Assembly (NCBI RefSeq): GCF_051401765.1
Contig: NC_135071.1
Coordinates: 8,658,961-8,722,960 of the forward strand
Direction of reading: 5' to 3'
DNA length: 64,000 nt
DNA from: Calliopsis andreniformis
Taxonomy: Eukaryota > Arthropoda > Insecta > Hymenoptera > Andrenidae
Shown in pieces: positions 24,401-37,676 of this stretch. A model generated the notes under the pieces. The model had not been told where the DNA came from. It ran no database searches and saw only the letters and a list, made by a program, of their open reading frames with translations. Numbering within the stretch: position 1 is the first letter of the stretch; each line of letters begins with the position of its first letter. A program made the translations under genes and the position numbers.

Positions 24401-26860
24401 ATTAACCACAAACTGCTTCAGCGACCAAATATATTCCTCAATTATATAATTTGAATATCGAACAAGAGCTACAATTTTGCCATGTGGTCAGCGACATGCA
24501 CCACCAAAATAAAAAGATACTGTAACACTTAAAGTTCCCTATCCTCTAGCGCCACTCAGCTAGCAATTTATCCATCACTGTTTTTTAACAAAACGTTACA
24601 TTTTCACGTAATCTCTTTCACTTGCCCCGTCATCGGCCTGCCTGACTTTCCTCCCTGAGGCGCTGCAGCGAGAAAAGCGCGGTATCTCTCGATCTCACTT
24701 GTTTCACCATCCGTCGGCCTGGTTCAATCAAAACTCATTCCCCGGTAGGGCGATTGATCTCCGCCCGATATCGATTCGTAATTATCGCATGCTCGTATCG
24801 TTATGGTATTTATCGAGAGGAACACGCCCTGGCCGCTGGTGCGTTACGTAAAACGCCGTAACACTGCGAGGTTCCGTGCTTCGCGTGCAACACACGTGCA
24901 CACGCGTGTGACGGCTACTACGCCACCCACTCCAAATAGATTTCCCTTTCTCGCCCCTGTGAAACGTTTCAGACCCACACTTTTGACCCCTTCTGCTCTA
25001 ATCATTTTTAAATACCTGCAACTGGTCACGTTGTGGTGTACCTGTTGTGCTAGTATTCAACACTGAAAGCAACGTATAGTAATTGAAGGGCTAGGTGCGA
25101 AAGCTGGCCACCTGCATTTTTTTTTTTAATTTTGTAGTTGTTGGAGTATTTTATTTTATTTATTGGCCTTAAATCAATACACGATTTCTACAGCCACTTA
25201 CAGTAAATTACAATGATATTTATTATATTGATAGATAATTAGACTATTTAATGCTACATTCTTTCAGGAAGTTATATACAATTTTTAGAATTTTTATGTA
25301 TAGTTTAGCAAGAAATGAATTAGTATTATAAGGAGGATGATGCCCCCATAATTAATCAGCAATTTCTCTAATTTCTGACATCTGTCTTCGTACTTATAAC
25401 ATTGCCAAATTATATGGCAAGAACCATTCATGATGAAATTGGCTTTAGCTAATTAGGCAAATTTTGTAGTGTTAACAAGACATTACTAAATACTGTGATG
25501 TATCAAAATCTATATAATAGGTCGTCTTTGCTAAAAATTGAAATTAATTTGTTTCTGCACTGAGCCCTTCAGTTATGTTTTGCAACAATTACGGCTAGGT
25601 TCATCAAGGGGCAAATGACCCTCTGATACTGCTGTGTTCTTAGTGATTTACTAATAAATGTATAAGTGGGATCTGTTCAATTAGAGCGGAACAATGAATT
25701 TTTTGGAAGTTTAGCTTTATATACGAAGAAAATATAAAAAGGTCTATATGTATAGAGTGTATCTGGTGATTCAGACAGATTGTAACTATATTTCAGGCGA
25801 AGTAAATCCCAGAAGAAAAAACTTTTTTCACAGATACACTAGTACAATACCCAGGTGCAATTGCACTTTTTTTTTAATGGAACTCAACGATATTTTTGTA
25901 CGAATTTTTATTGAAAATTTAATACTTTTCGAGATATTACACATATTTTTTTAAAATAATAGTCCCTTGGAGCGAAATCTGTTCTTAGAAAATGACGACC
26001 ACATAAACCACGCTTGAGATAGCAGAATGTATCTCAATTTACTGTCCTCCTGGACAGCATCCACCATCCAATTTATCACCAATAAACTAATCTTACGATC
26101 CTAAGATAGATAAAAACACTAGCTACTGTCATATAAATCACTTAGAAATTCTAACAAATCTGCAACCCATAAAATACAATCTAGAAACATGATGTGTGAC
26201 AGGAATACTGATCGATTGAAAATTTGATCTAGACTTCTATCATAGGATAGTAGAAGATCCAAAAGAAATTGAAACGTTTCATGTTAATAGTGGTTATCGA
26301 GCCAGTTGTTAAAAGACTAAATCAGAAAAGAAGCCATAAACCATTTGTTAACGTTCCTTTTCCTGAATGTTCGTGGAGTCAAGGCCGGTACCTTAACTGT
26401 AAAACCGGCTCCGAGAGATGCAACTTGACTCGACAGAGGGACTAGCATTTACCCGCCAAGTAACTTGTAAGTATCAATTCCTGGACCGAAAGAATTGCAT
26501 CGAAAGCGATTGAAGAAGGATCATTGAACGAGACTCATTGATACATTGGGTATTGCTACTTGACAATTTAGTTCCATAAAAATGGTTCAACTATTGTAAT
26601 TTAAAGGTTCAGTAGGCAATATTTTACTCAACCAACTGCTGACAGTGATCTTGAGGGGATACTACACTTTGTAGGTCTGAAAAAATAGGTGAATTATAAA
26701 GGACGCCGTAAAAGGACACTTTTGAAAAAACGACTTCAGTAAAATTGATTTAATTTTTAGTGTGTTGTAGCTTATATAATGTTAGTCACAAGTTTCCACA
26801 GGTACCTCAGAAGATCTCAACTTTTTCAGTATAGAGCCTTAAAGTGTTCAGAATTGTATT
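21480..26860. other. Giant intron segment: no gene seen
   Basis: GC-rich islands lie at about 21600-22030, 22900-23270 and 24600-25010, and the rest is strongly AT-rich. A T-run and AATAAA-like strings at 25118-25165 could be a minus-strand poly-A tail of a LINE fragment, but no target duplication was found. No recognisable protein. Confidence 0.45.
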
Positions 26861-26861
26861 G

Positions 26862-26982
26862 CAGTTCTGTTGTCGATTACGCGCTGACGCGTGAAGAGGC
26901 TCCTTCCGCAAGTGCCATTTGAGATATTTGGCTGAGAGTTTTGAGATGGTGCATCACTTCAGATCGGTAGCAAACGTATTAA
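26862..26982. mobile_element. piggyBac-like MITE, decayed copy
   Basis: Related to 62673-62828. Shared blocks are TYGATYACGCGCT-like, TGAGATAT, GATGGTGCATCACTTCAGA and GGTAGCAAACGTA. The right end is followed by TTAA (26979-26982), the piggyBac target. The left end is poorly preserved. Confidence 0.55.
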
Positions 26983-27816
26983 CAGTAATCGTACTTTCAG
27001 TACATCGTTTTTTAATAGATGCAATATTACTAACACACACACATTTATGTATGAAATGTATTAACGAAATGAATTAACGAAAAAGCAAAGAGATCGTAGA
27101 CAGGTAGTATGACATCCAACGTTCATGAGTCGATCCGGTTGATCGAATCGAACCACATATGTGTGCGTCCCACGTGTTAGAATGCCAAATGAGCAGCATT
27201 GTTGGTAAACCGACAGGGAACGCAGCTATTTCTGAACATTGAATTAAAGGAGACGCAAATGCAGTTGGAACGTTGATCCAGTCCTTGAACCGAGAACTTC
27301 ACTGCCACTGAGAACGCTGCAGTTTTCATTTCGCAAAACACACGATGTAACAAATTACCAATCTAAATGAACAAAATTCGAGATGAAGGATTTTCTTATA
27401 TTTACCAGTTGATGCACTTTAAATGTGAGTTATGTTATGTTTACTTAAATATGAGCAATAACAACACTTTTATCAAATTTGTTCTATTTTCTTTGATTAT
27501 AGGTATTTAAATTAAAAAAAAAAAAATTATTTTCTGAGGTAAAAAATACTAAGAAAATGATCATATGCAGGACTATGTATTTACGTGTAAGTTTATTAAA
27601 CAATTACTCTTATTTGCAATAAGGTATTGCGAATAATTATTGCTTATCAGAACTATGAAAAGATTTTGTTTTTTCTAATTACGAACCGCTGCTGTTATAA
27701 GTGAAGCTTATGTAAAAAAAACTCAACGACTTCCATGTTCATTATTTGTTTTGTCTTTTACCAGTGTTTTCTACATTGCATAATAATAGTATCTGATGCT
27801 GTTAGTAATAGGTGGA

Positions 27817-28115
27817 TTAACCCTTTCCATACGACCTACGCGTCCGCGAATTGGCTTCCACTTATGGCGGGCTCTGCCAGGAGTGCTCATGCAAACTCCT
27901 ACACACAAATCTTCTCGTGGATATCGACTTTAGTCGGTATTAAGATGTAAGAAATTCAATTAAAAAATTGAATTCAAGTTTAAATTTCAATTTCAATATC
28001 ATTTAGAACATGAATTTAAAATTAAAATATGTTTATTTTTATCGACCTATAGTCAACACCCCTATACATAGATTCTCTCCTGGATGCTGACTATAGTCGG
28101 TATTGGGATTTGAAG
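27817..28115. repeat. Direct repeat behind a piggyBac-like TTAACCCTTT start
   Basis: TTAACCCTTTCCATACGACC at 27817 looks like a piggyBac-type terminus, but no matching right end was found. Within this stretch, 27898-27950 and 28062-28115 are diverged direct copies with shared blocks GACTWTAGTCGGTATT and TCTCSTGGAT. Confidence 0.45.
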
Positions 28116-28477
28116 ATTTAAATCTATCGTTCTATTAATTCGAGAAGATTTTGTGACTTTCTGAAATCTATTACTTTTTGTGTTCTATTTTTTGGATGTA
28201 TCTCAACGTTGTGGCCCCTTGCTTGCCAGGTCTGACTGCACGATATGAAAATTCCAGTATGAGTAATATCGGATATTATTTCGGACATTCCGGATATTAT
28301 TTCCATAACGATATGAATACAGTACTGTAGAACTGCCCACATTTGGACTCCTATTACGGAAATATTCAAATGCATATTTGAATATCTTACTATTCGATCC
28401 TCCTCTTACCTATTATTTGAACAGAATATCTTTTAACTTTGCTCTTTTTAACCAATTAATAATTTCTATTTAATTGT

Positions 28478-28565
28478 AAATAAAAACTCTAAAAAAAGTT
28501 TCTTTTACTTTTTTTAATAAATAAAAACTCCCCCAAAAAGTTTCTTTTTTACTTTTTTTTTAAAA
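28478..28565 (+). repeat. Two tandem units of about 43 bp
   Basis: AAATAAAAACTC, then A/C-rich bases, AAAAGTTTCTTTT and ACTTTTTTT occur twice head to tail. This looks like a simple local duplication, probably replication slippage. Confidence 0.75.
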
Positions 28566-28634
28566 TACTTATTAGACCACTTTTATAATTGCCAGCACGT
28601 GTGTAGAATTTACATACATTACTACACACTCAGG

Positions 28635-28770
28635 ATTAAGTACCGTAAAATAGGATAAGGAGAAACAGCGTTTATAGTATTGGTACTATTTAAGTAGCAT
28701 TTACTGTCACTTGGAGTTATATGTCTATTTACTCCACTGTTTCTATTCACTCAATTTTACGATACATTAA
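28635..28770. mobile_element. 126-bp MITE with ATTAA target duplication
   Basis: ATTAA at 28635-28639 and 28766-28770 flanks 126 bp. Inverted termini of about 30 bp read GTACCGTAAAATAGG and GTATCGTAAAATTGA, with an AGAAACAG block further in. The 5-bp duplication does not fit Tc1/mariner (TA) or piggyBac (TTAA). The superfamily is open. Confidence 0.7.
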
Positions 28771-30558
28771 TACTGTATTACTATCTCTTGTGATAAAAAC
28801 GATAGCAGTACCAGAGATATCGTACATATCAATTCGATGGAAGCTAAACCAGTAAACAAAAATCATAACAAAACTGTACTTCCTCATGTCGAAGCATTCG
28901 AGGAATTTTTAAAAAAGGACTCCAATGATTTGAGGCAAATCAAAGACTGTAAGTTTTTGTTAGGTTTAATGCATACTCTCATTTTTTTTCTTCTTATTTT
29001 CAAGAAACCAACGCATAACGTGTCAGGTCGGTTTAACATTGTGAATTAATTATCGCCAGTGGTCGTTAGCACGAGGTTCTTCAAGGTTCTCTTGTCCCAA
29101 ACTTTCCACGCTGACCCTGACAACGTAACACTATATCCAAACGAACCGGTAACCTTGTTGAAAAACCATCACTTCCAATTAGAACGAGTACGGAACGCTC
29201 GGCGTCAATTAATGCACCGAATTTTTTAATTACCATTTCTTTAAATTACCATACCCTTTGCGCGTATGGAACATCATCCTTGTTCAATTTTACGCTCTTG
29301 TGACTTTCATATGTTGCATGAGACGGCTGGAGAACTAACATGCAGTGAGTATTAAGAGAATAAAGCATAATGAAAAAATATTCTGCAATTACTGTACATA
29401 CACAATCCAACAGTTTAGCATTTGTCATTTGCACTGAAAAGTTGGACAAAAGCTGATTTCAAAAATTTTATCTTAGCTGGAAAATTGTTTCCTGAGGTAG
29501 TTTAACGAGCCTTATATCAACACCCAAAATTGTGATAAGAATATTATTATTATTATTATTAATATTTTTGACCACAAAATTTGGAATTTTGAATGTAGAT
29601 TTGATAAAAAATGTGCTAAATAATGACGGTCTGATGGGATTTAAAAATCTTCTACCAAGAAATTTTAATAATTATAAACTTCGAAGAAAATATTCAAAGG
29701 GGTATCTGAATATTAATATACCTAAGGGTTAATCTGTGTGGAATAATGTATATTAATGTTTTTAGTCATTTATGCGCTCATAAAGCATTGTGTTTCTTGG
29801 AAAATTAAGAGTTTCTATCTTAACCATTCTTTGAAACACCCTTAGCGTATTAAAATTAGTTTTTAAAAAATTGGTTCCATTTTTCGTTTTCTGTTTGAAT
29901 GAATTGCATAACATGTATATTTATCGTAATAAACAGTAATATTATCTTTCAATTAGTTACTTAAAAGAATTCTGTACATCTAAATAAAAAATTTGCTAAA
30001 CATTATGTAATATTCAAATTATCTTTTCCTCCTTATAGAATTTATGAATTACAAACACTTTGTAATAAGAATGCTGGCATTCTAATTAAAAACGAATCTC
30101 GATATAGACTCAAAGGAATTTCAAAAGAACGATGGCCTAGCCAGTCGCGTATTATCTGATAGTAAGATAATAGAGCAAACAGAGTATTACTGCGATTTCA
30201 CAATACCAGTACAATCATGTTAAAATTGCGAGACAATTATAGCGCCGATCGATTAAATGGATATCAAAATGTTGCGAAGTGTCTACAATGTTGCTAATAA
30301 TAGAGACACTTTAGTGGCAATAAGAAAACGTACAATACTAAAAACGTTCTAAATTGCAAATTAGCAGAATAGTTTTGCATAATCCGCTGTAAGAATGAAC
30401 GAAAAAAAATACTGGCTCCATAAAAACTTCAGTAATTAAAATATATTATATATAGATGTTAACTGTTTTCTAACTAATCGATATTGGAAAGCGATATATA
30501 TTTACTGTAAAGAATTAATTAAAATTTGTGTATATTGTACAACACAAGATTTTAACCC
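28771..30558. other. Giant intron segment: one weak exon candidate
   Basis: AT-rich. A 70-codon frame at 28837-29049 begins with a hydrophilic 37-residue stretch (HVEAFEEFLKKDSNDLRQIK) directly followed by a donor-like TGTAAGTTT at about 28948. I do not recognise it and found no partner exon. Nothing else is defined here. Confidence 0.3.
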
Positions 30559-30866
30559 TTAACTCTTTAGGGTTAGGTGGGTTAAAAACTGTCCCATCTT
30601 TTGCTTAGCTTTTTATGCATGGAAGGATATATTTTAACCCATCTCGAAAAGTTGAAGTTACTCATAATCATACAGTTTTATATTTAATATTTTATTTAAA
30701 GTTTTTCATTCAGTTGACAATGCTATGATCCAACGGTACATACGTAAATAAGTGAAAATAAAAATTTATACAAGTCAAAACGCATTAGTAAGTTGTTGAC
30801 ACTGTTGTGATTAAGGTGCAACTTAAGTTTTTATTTTCTTTAAAATCGTGTGCCTCAAAGAGTTAA
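30559..30866. mobile_element. piggyBac-like MITE, 300 bp, TTAA-flanked
   Basis: TTAA at 30559-30562 and 30863-30866 encloses 300 bp. The short inverted termini are CTCTTTAGGG and CTCTTTGAGG. The size is close to the 288-bp element at 13357, but I see no strong internal match. No transposase. Confidence 0.5.
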
Positions 30867-31126
30867 TTGGAGAGGTATAACTTAAAGTACACACTGACCC
30901 AGCTTTCAATGTTTGGTATGAAAAATATATGGAAATAATTTACAGGAATTAATAAATTGAAGAGGAGTAAATTTTTTGTATGTTAGTGTCAATCATTTTT
31001 TGTTATATGGTTTTAGTAATGATGCTTAATTATGTTATAATATTAATACTACCTTATATTAATACGACCTATAAAGAATTTATTTTATTTTAATGATCAT
31101 TACATCGCATATGTACTTCTAAAGTG

Positions 31127-31421
31127 ATACAATTTAAAAAACGTGATATGTATTTTAATTACAACTATAAATCAATTTGATAAATGCACTTCTATTCACT
31201 ACAAGAAGCTTACTAGTTAGTGATCAAAATTATAGAATTTATTCAAAGAATTCTTCAAATGAAAATTACGAATTATTTAAATAATATCAAGTTATTGAAG
31301 TAATACAACTTTCGTTAAGTAAAACTACTCTTTATGCCAATATTATGTGTTTAATAAATAATTTTCTCCTAAACTCATAGTTCTTTGCTCCCCCTCATAA
31401 CATATTTTTTTGAGTTGCGTC
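31127..31421 (+). mobile_element. Dispersed AT-rich element, copy 1
   Basis: About 295 bp match 49685-50037 in the same orientation. Blocks include GATCAAAATTA, AGTAAAACTACTCTTTATG and CCCCTC followed by TTTTTTTGAGTTG. Terminal inverted repeats are clearer in the second copy. No coding capacity. Confidence 0.7.
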
Positions 31422-31424
31422 ACT

Positions 31425-34400
31425 TTTGTAATATGTTTGTCTGTTTTCCTTAAATATCTGCAAAATGACTGATTATTACGTAATGTTCCACTAATTTTGT
31501 TCCATTGTAGTTAAAAGTCACTGTTTTGGTCAACATTGATCTGGATCCCGAAAGGTGGACTATGTATCGTCTATTCCCTTAAATTCCAACTCAAACGAAA
31601 TTCTCTGAACTCACCCCAATGATTCCTTCTTGAATAAGGGCTAATTTGTCTTTGTCCGAACGATTTGTGGTGGAGGCTGCTAAAGGACAGTTTAGTGTAG
31701 CATCCCTAACGCATTCCCTGGGAAGGGACCTCTAGCTTCCTTAGAACGCTAATTGTCTCTTGTCTCAAAGGTTGTACACAATAAGTCACTAAACCACATG
31801 AAACGTTTGAAAAATTCGTAAAATAAATATCCAACGAAGTTTCGCAACGTTCTAAGGAACAGCGTGATAAAATGGAAATGATACAGACCTAGCTTATCAC
31901 TCCATTTCGGATTCGACGCACCCAGGGATACTGATCATATACCATTTTTCAAAAACTCGATTATTTCTTTTCGATCCAGCAGTGAATCGAGTTTTTAGCA
32001 GACTTTATCATGAATCAATTTTTCAGCACAGAATTGAATCGATTTTTTCAAAAAACACAATTTCCTCTTTTCACTTCAAGAAACTTCTTTAACAGTTTTG
32101 AGTTTACATCGAATCACATGTTTGAAAATTTGATTATACTTATAAATGAAACTAGCTATAGCAATTTATTTAACCACGATTTACTCCCTAAAATATAATT
32201 TTTCAAAGAATATTATGTTATCCAGTAATTAATTTCGTTTAATATTCACAGTTAGTTTCCGTTTTTCCTAAAAAACGTACTTTCTTAAGGTTTGTCACTT
32301 TCTTCGCAGCTGCGTGATTTACTTACATTTATTTAAACATGACCTTTTTGCAAATCAGTTCATTTGTAGTTGATTTTTAAACTTCCACATCGATTTGAAA
32401 AAATTGTTTCTTCAGCAAGATTTGGCACCCCTAGAATCCTACGAGCATCTATCGAGAATCTCCGTGAGTAGGACGCTAATAAAGGGATCACAGTTTCCTG
32501 TGAGCTATCGAAGCCACCGAGAATATTTCCCAAGGAACTCTCTATTTACCCTTATCGATCGTACGAGAAATATAAGAAAGTTACTACTTCGCTAAACCCA
32601 CTTCACGGACTTATGATTGCTTATGCTCCATAGGGGTTTAATGCCGTCTAGACCGGATGGCCCGCGAGTATATTCGTCAAGTGGAATCGCCTATTCCCCC
32701 CCAATCGGCATGCGTTTAGGAAAACTGCCTGCAGGACAAGGCTCAAATGGGGGTAAGACAGGGCCGGTGGGAGGGTCGAATAGAAAGTAGGGGTTGACGT
32801 GGAAGATTGGGAGAGGCTTGGCAAAGATTCAAACAGTGATTGCAAGGGCCTGTCTCAGCGGTGCGCGTCCGGAATATTTCTCCTTACTTTTCTCTGTGTC
32901 TGGACCTTTGTTCATCTTGCCAACTTCCCTTTCTCCCCTGCTCCCTGCCCCCCACCCCCGTCGTCGGTCGCCCCCTCTTTCTTTCACGCAACCCTGCGCC
33001 TCCACCCCTGTGTGTGTCCAGTCGGTGCTCCTCTTTTACGATCCATCCCCAAAGCTGGAGAAGGACTCGAACGTATTGACAGAAAGACGGTGAAATATTC
33101 GGTGATGATTTATATCGCGAAAAAGCGCGAACACAGCGATATCCACCGTATATTAGGATCGATACATAAAAAGACGCCTTCTTTGTGCAGCGAGACGAGT
33201 TTAAAGAAACCCGATGCATGTAGTATTGCCGTGCCCTAAGTATATAGCAAAGTCGAATAGAAGTACATGGGGATATTTGAAGGGTGGTATCATTATGGCT
33301 TATGGAGAGAAATTTTTTTAAATGGAGGAATATCGACTTCTGACAAATTTTTGGTATTGTTAAACAAGAATAATTTGGAAGAAGAAATTATAAGGTAAAG
33401 GATCTTGAAAATTCGAGGCTGTGAATATCAAAATATTGAAACATTTTAATATAAAAATATTTGAGTATTTGGATATTGGCACTTTTGGAATTTTAAATAT
33501 TGAAATATTGGAAATTTTGAATATTTATAATATGCTGGGGTATTCGAAACTTTGAATATTCAAATATTGAAAAATTTGAATATTGAGATATTTGATATTT
33601 TGAATATTCAAGTAGGGAAGACTGTGGACAAACGAAACAATTTGGGTTTTTGACTCTGTAACAAGTATGTGGTTTGTTACTTCTAACCCTATCCCTAAGG
33701 ACGAAAGTAATATGCGATAATTTGAGGTGGGGACAATTGGTATTTAAGTTTAAAAGTTGAGTTTATATTTAAGTTTAAAAAGTAGATTAAATAATTGAAA
33801 AAACACTTCTGAAATGTATTTCTACTTACTTTAAAGGTAAAACTAAGTATAATCCTATAAGCCTAATACTGTCAAAAGGAGGTAGTATAGTATATGTATA
33901 TAGAGTCTTTGCTTTATGGCCAAAAAGACTTGATTTTAGTCCTGACCGAAGGAAAAGTAACTTGTTTATTTGGTATGGAATCAGTAACATCCTCATTGTA
34001 TGTCCGTCCGTGAATCATTGTGAGAAGATTACTATTGGACAAGAGAAACTAAAGCTTAGAAAGTCTTTAATCAAATATCAATTTTTTCAGACAGTAAATC
34101 AATAACTGCCGTCAAGTATAAATTAAAAATTCCAAAACATCAAATATCTAATGCAATCCCAAGAAAACACATACTTCTAACGCTCTTTAATCCAAAGGGA
34201 AATGTAAATCAGAAAATTCAAGATTTTTTAAAAAGTCATCTGATATGGTATTAATATTATGTGAATCTTCTTTTAGTATCAATCAAATTAGACTTTCAAA
34301 ATTCGAAAATTTGTTCCTATGGGTATCTATAAATATTGCACCCAAATATTACGAAACTAGAATACCCTACTTGATTGCCATTTCAATTTGTCAGGTATAT

Positions 34401-35545
34401 CTGAATCAGAAAACAGTCAAATATTTATTTATTATCAGCTGGCAGAAAACAATTCAGGCCCAAATGACTTGAAAAATTAATTACCACTCTCAATTCACTA
34501 AAAATTCTATTGCTTTGGAAGTGACTCTAGCTTCAAAAAACAAATCATTTTTATTCAAAAATATTATTAGAAAATTTGTAAATTTGTAAATTTGTGTACA
34601 TACAAACTATCACCCATATATGGGTAATATGGCAATGGCTATTCAATATTCAATATGGCTAATATTGAAGAAGATAAACAGACCTCACTGATTACAAAGC
34701 CAAGAGAGATACAGATGTATGATAAAATTCTCAAGCTTACTAAAGATTTCTTTGAACTAAATCTCTCTCTGAAATCTCTCTTCCTCAAACACTGAATAAC
34801 CCCACCAGAATAATCAAAACGAGTCTTCCCATGATCGAAAGACTCTGAAAGTAACTCCCTCACCTTTCAGAACATATTTCACTCGTCACAGCGGACCCCC
34901 TGCGCACCCCTCTGCTTCCCAGAAGATACGTGAAGTATCTAAGAAGCGTAAAGTATTGTTGTCAAATTGCATTCTGTATCAGGAAAACTGGAGAATGGGA
35001 GACTTGGCTGATAAATTCACCTAAGCGACGCGCGTGTATCCCCCGAGCCAAGGTTTCCCACGGCGTCACCCCGACTTCCCCCCTTGGGGTCGCAATTGCA
35101 AGGAGAATAGAATTTATAGCGCTAAGTAGCTGTTATCAGTCCTATAAAGTGCGAAATAATGCGTACTAAAGATATCTGCATTTGTCAGAGGCCTACCACG
35201 GGCAGATGGGAAACTTCGAAATAAATACAACCGCGTGACGTGTGAAGCGATAGCGACTGGCTGCGTACCGAGCCGCGAACGTTTACGTCTCGGGTTGTTT
35301 AATCGCTTTACATTTTCCATCTAGAGGACGAAGAAAATTTATATTAGACTATTGTACATGATGGGGCTGAATTCAGAAACGGGTGAAGTTGTTTAGCATC
35401 TGGCGATTAAAAATGGTAAAAGACTCCATTGAGGCCCAAAGTTGCATAAAGGTAACATTTGGTGATTAGTTGCATAAAGGTGAATTTACAGTACTCAATT
35501 CTGTTTTTCATAATACTATTATGAAACAGAATTTCTGAGATTAGG
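31425..35545. other. Giant intron segment: no gene seen
   Basis: GC-rich islands occur at about 32640-33190 and 34860-35330. The first includes a polypyrimidine-rich run near 32930-33010. A 146-codon plus-strand frame (32799-33239) crosses it, is Pro/Cys-rich and unrecognised, and is probably chance. An AT minisatellite-like stretch at 33425-33612 is listed separately. Confidence 0.4.
33425..33612 (+). repeat. Degenerate AT minisatellite (GAATATT-type)
   Basis: A run of imperfect units built on GAATATTSAAATATT-like words with about 10-20 bp spacing. Units are strongly diverged. Confidence 0.55.
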
Positions 35546-35777
35546 TTAACCCTTCAACCATGGCACATCTTGATCTATACAGAGATACTGTGTAAAGGAC
35601 ATAAAAATTATATCTATCATTAGGAAGCTTTATCTTGTTTTTGCAGTTATAGAAAAATTATTTACAAAAATTCGCTAAAATACAACCCTAATAAGATACA
35701 TACTACCTGTACCAGATAGTAATTTAAGAAAAAATGGGAGCTTGTACAATGTACAGAGCTCGCCGTTGAGGTGTTAA
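35546..35777. mobile_element. piggyBac-like MITE, 224 bp, TTAA-flanked
   Basis: TTAA at 35546-35549 and 35774-35777 encloses 224 bp. The inverted termini are CCCTTCAACCATGGC and CACCTCAACGGCGAGC. No coding capacity. Assignment rests on TTAA plus the C-rich start. Confidence 0.5.
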
Positions 35778-35940
35778 TATTTTTTCTTTACCATTTCTGC
35801 TTTCTTATCTAGATTTTACAACGTTCTAAAATTTGAAAGCATTAAAGCAGTTATAGTACTAGAGTACAGCATGTTTGTTTTGTGAATCTTTTTCATTTAG
35901 TGTCTATTACTATAACACGTTCTCTAGATCTGGGTAAAAT

Positions 35941-36188
35941 CTGTGGTTGTAAGGCAAAGCAACTTACGTCACATTTTCAAAAAATTCAAGTTAAGAACTC
36001 AATGGATATCTAGAGTATAGAATCTATATTTTCAGACAGAAGAAAAGGCATTAAAAGAATTTTTCACCTAAAAATAAGGGTTCAAGAAGACACAAATCCA
36101 TAAGACAGTATTGAAGCTAAAAACTTTAAATGCCAATATCTCGAAAATCAAAACTTGTGACTTAAATCGTTTTGCCTTACAACCACAG
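35941..36188. mobile_element. CTGTGGTTG-family element, short copy (248 bp)
   Basis: Inverted termini CTGTGGTTGTAAGGCAAA/G are flanked by AAAT on both sides (35937-35940 and 36189-36192), consistent with a 4-bp target duplication. About 200 bp of the interior match the right part of the 610-bp element at 45172-45781 in inverse orientation (blocks GACACAAATCCATMAGACAG, CAATATCTC). The short copy lacks roughly 360 bp of internal sequence. No transposase. Confidence 0.75.
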
Positions 36189-37639
36189 AAATAATTTACG
36201 AGGTATTACATTTGCATTTTTCAATAACATCACGTTTATGCAATTTTGGGTTTTAATGAATTAATATTTTATGGTAATAATATACCAATTTAACAATTAT
36301 CCAGAGAAAGTGGATCCATACAGTGTTTTTGGATATAGGCTTATGACTTTCTGGCAACTTTAAAATAATAGTCACTTTCCTGGAATTAGCTCATGTTCAT
36401 GACAATTCACTTTAGCCTTATCAAAACTATGAGTGAGTAATGCTTTCTGTTTTAAATAATTTTAAGCTATAACGAATTAATTAGTTATAACCGAGAGTCA
36501 GGATGTCCAGTAAACAAAATGAACCATTTTAAAAACAGTTTTACATGCCTAAAGATTTCTTTAACTACTTGTATATCGTCACTCAATTGGTATCGATCTG
36601 TTATAAAAATGCGTTATGTATTTTACTGACAAAAATGACACTGATAGGCCTCATAAGTGTGGGAAATTGTTTCAAACTAGCATAGATAAAATTAACGCAT
36701 GCAACACAGTTTTTATCAACCATGACGCAGAAAGAACAAATTACGCGTAGTATGTCATACCAACGTGAGTGGCTAATGGGACCTATGAAAAAAAATTGTC
36801 TATAAGTACAATAGTCGAAAATATTCCACTATCAAAAATTTCTCTAAAATTCAAAGCAAACGATCAATTATTAATCTTAACGTGTTTGGTCTTCCAACAC
36901 ATCGTCAACCATCTGAATTACGTTTAATTTGCTAGCACTGAAGAGACTCTATTTGTAGTCTATCTGTGTTATCTTTAGCTTTCGTGTACAATTATACATT
37001 GCTCTGTCATAGCATTATTACCGCTTATCATAATTATAATAAGCATGTGATGCAAGATGGCGTGATGAAAATATACTGATTCAGTCATTTAGTTATGGAG
37101 CAGCAATAGTCTTACACAATTTTAAAGCAAGGTGTTAGTCCCCATTAATGTATCATTAAGCTGGTTTGCTCATTAATAAATGAATTAGTGAATGCTAACT
37201 TCATATGTTCAAAACTGATACGGACTTTCTAACTTCTCTTCTTTTTACGATATGTAATAAAATTAAATGAAATAATATTTGTAAGTGACAAATTCAACAA
37301 TTTGACTTAGACGCATATTTAGCAGAAGTTTACACGATCGCCATCAGCCTGCAACATTTAGCACTACAAATGAACTGGGACACGAAATTAGATACAAAAA
37401 TAAAACTTGAGTCTCTTATATTTACTATAAGAGTTTTCACTTTTGAAACTCTCTGTAAGAGAAGATTTTCTTCAATGGATGTAATTGTCATCGACAGTTC
37501 GATTGAAATGGAATTATTACGAGATAGTCAGTAAATTTAAGAAAGCTCTTTTTATTTTCCGACTTATATTACAATACGTTATATTTCAATATAATATAAT
37601 AGAAAGGAAAATATATTGCTATCAGTCAAATTTTCGGTC

Positions 37640-37676
37640 AAACACACACACGCACACGCACACGTATGTATGTATA
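37640..37676 (+). repeat. (CA)n/(TGTA)n microsatellite
   Basis: A run of CA dinucleotides with CG interruptions, followed by GTATGTATGTAT. Confidence 0.85.

Noticed and set aside
24700..24760. GGTTCAATC, a tRNA B-box-like string
   Set aside because: No A box or cloverleaf could be built around it.
25118..25170. Possible minus-strand LINE poly-A tail
   Set aside because: The T-run and AATAAA-like strings fit, but there is no coding remnant and no target duplication.
32799..33239. 146-codon plus-strand open frame, Pro/Cys-rich
   Set aside because: The composition comes from a polypyrimidine tract in a GC-rich island; no family and overlapping open frames on both strands.
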